Shown one piece after another: positions 16,906 through 17,322 of a DNA stretch of 17,322 nt. A program made the translations under genes and the position numbers. Every line of letters starts with the position of its first letter. Positions within the stretch are counted from its first letter, which is position 1. The stretch is from Pseudomonadota bacterium (GTDB taxonomy: Bacteria; Pseudomonadota; Gammaproteobacteria; UBA5335): assembly GCA_002862965.1 (NCBI GenBank), contig PKCW01000255.1, positions 1 to 17,322 on the forward strand. The letters are read 5' to 3'. A model generated the notes under the pieces. The model did no database searches, was not told where the DNA came from, and saw only the letters and a program-made list of their open reading frames with translations.

Positions 16906-17322
16906 ATGGACGTGAAGGCCGCCTACCTTGCGACGAACGACGGCGCGATGGTCTACGATCAGAACCGCATCAGCACGCCCGGGGCGTATTGCTTCGATCC
17001 CGACTACTGGCGTGGGCGCGCCGAAGTCCTCGCGGTCCCCGGGGGGCGCGCCCGCGTGCTGCGGATCGTCCAGCCCGGGCAGGAATGGATCTTGCGCCAT
17101 TTCCATCGGGGCGGCTGGATGGGATTCCTCACGGCGGATCGCTATCTGTGGACGGGACTGGCACGCAGTCGACCTTGGCGCGAATGGCATCTCTTGTATG
17201 ACCTCTACCGCGGGGGTTTTCCGGTGCCGCGGCCGATCGCGGCCCGCGTGCAGCGCGTCTGGCATGGGTGGTATCGGGCGGATCTGATCAGCGAACGGCT
17301 GGATGCTGCGCCGCTCTCGGTG
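16906..17322 (+). CDS. kdkA: 3-deoxy-D-manno-octulosonate (Kdo) kinase-like protein, N-terminal part
   Basis: A WaaP/KdkA-type kinase that would phosphorylate Kdo in the lipopolysaccharide inner core on the cytoplasmic side. The 139 visible residues run off the window; the family is about 230-250 long. Typical segments are DPDYWRGRAEV (31-41), WILRHFHRGGW (61-71), LTADRYLWTGLARSRPWREWHLL (75-97) and GGFPVPRPIAARV (103-115). E93 in WREW may be the kinase-fold helix-C Glu. The start is uncertain. ATG 16906 gives a family-like N-terminus but has no Shine-Dalgarno. TTG 16888, six residues earlier, has GGAGG 10 nt before it. The catalytic Asp region lies beyond the window, so activity cannot be judged. 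Confidence 0.85.
   Translation, partial: MDVKAAYLATNDGAMVYDQNRISTPGAYCFDPDYWRGRAEVLAVPGGRARVLRIVQPGQEWILRHFHRGGWMGFLTADRYLWTGLARSRPWREWHLLYDLYRGGFPVPRPIAARVQRVWHGWYRADLISERLDAAPLSV

Overview
The window is 17.3 kb of GC-rich, densely coding proteobacterial chromosome. Family content (RND efflux pair, DUF2863, SprT-like protease, lysC-csrA-tRNA-Ser order, a Kdo-kinase-like gene, Mg-type HemB) points to a Gram-negative beta- or gammaproteobacterium; I cannot name the genus. No transposase, integrase, CRISPR array or phage gene is visible.

Left part, minus strand (1-8323): a truncated RND efflux permease and its membrane-fusion partner form one operon. Upstream lie an unrecognised 169-residue protein and a DUF2863 protein, also an apparent pair, then a large transglutaminase-like/DUF2126 protein. 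Across a 334-bp divergent region (8324-8657) holding an almost perfect 21-bp dyad, the plus strand carries a circularly permuted ATP-grasp protein and an alpha-E protein (8658-11182). These three divergently arranged genes make up the conserved but biochemically uncharacterised ATP-grasp/alpha-E/transglutaminase system, predicted to make and cut amide or peptide bonds. It is the least understood complete system here.

Middle part, plus strand (11213-14152): hemB (porphyrin synthesis), aroE (shikimate pathway) and a SprT-like zinc protease are closely spaced and look like one operon. A small stand-alone Rieske 2Fe-2S protein follows.

Right part, plus strand (14179-17322): lysC (aspartokinase), csrA and tRNA-Ser(GCT), then a secreted DUF4399 protein and the 5' part of a KdkA/WaaP-like Kdo kinase cut by the window edge. 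The RNA leaders here are the most interesting non-coding sequence. The lysC leader has a 13-codon leader ORF with a strong Shine-Dalgarno, whose stop codon runs into the lysC ribosome binding site. It also has an 8-bp hairpin presenting a GGATG loop, as CsrA sites do. The csrA leader has six GGA motifs in 50 nt, one in a hairpin loop and one in the Shine-Dalgarno. Together they suggest that CsrA represses itself and perhaps lysC. lysC also has a well-placed internal Shine-Dalgarno plus GTG where the separate beta subunit of two-subunit aspartokinases begins. All functional statements come from reading the sequence; no database search was run.
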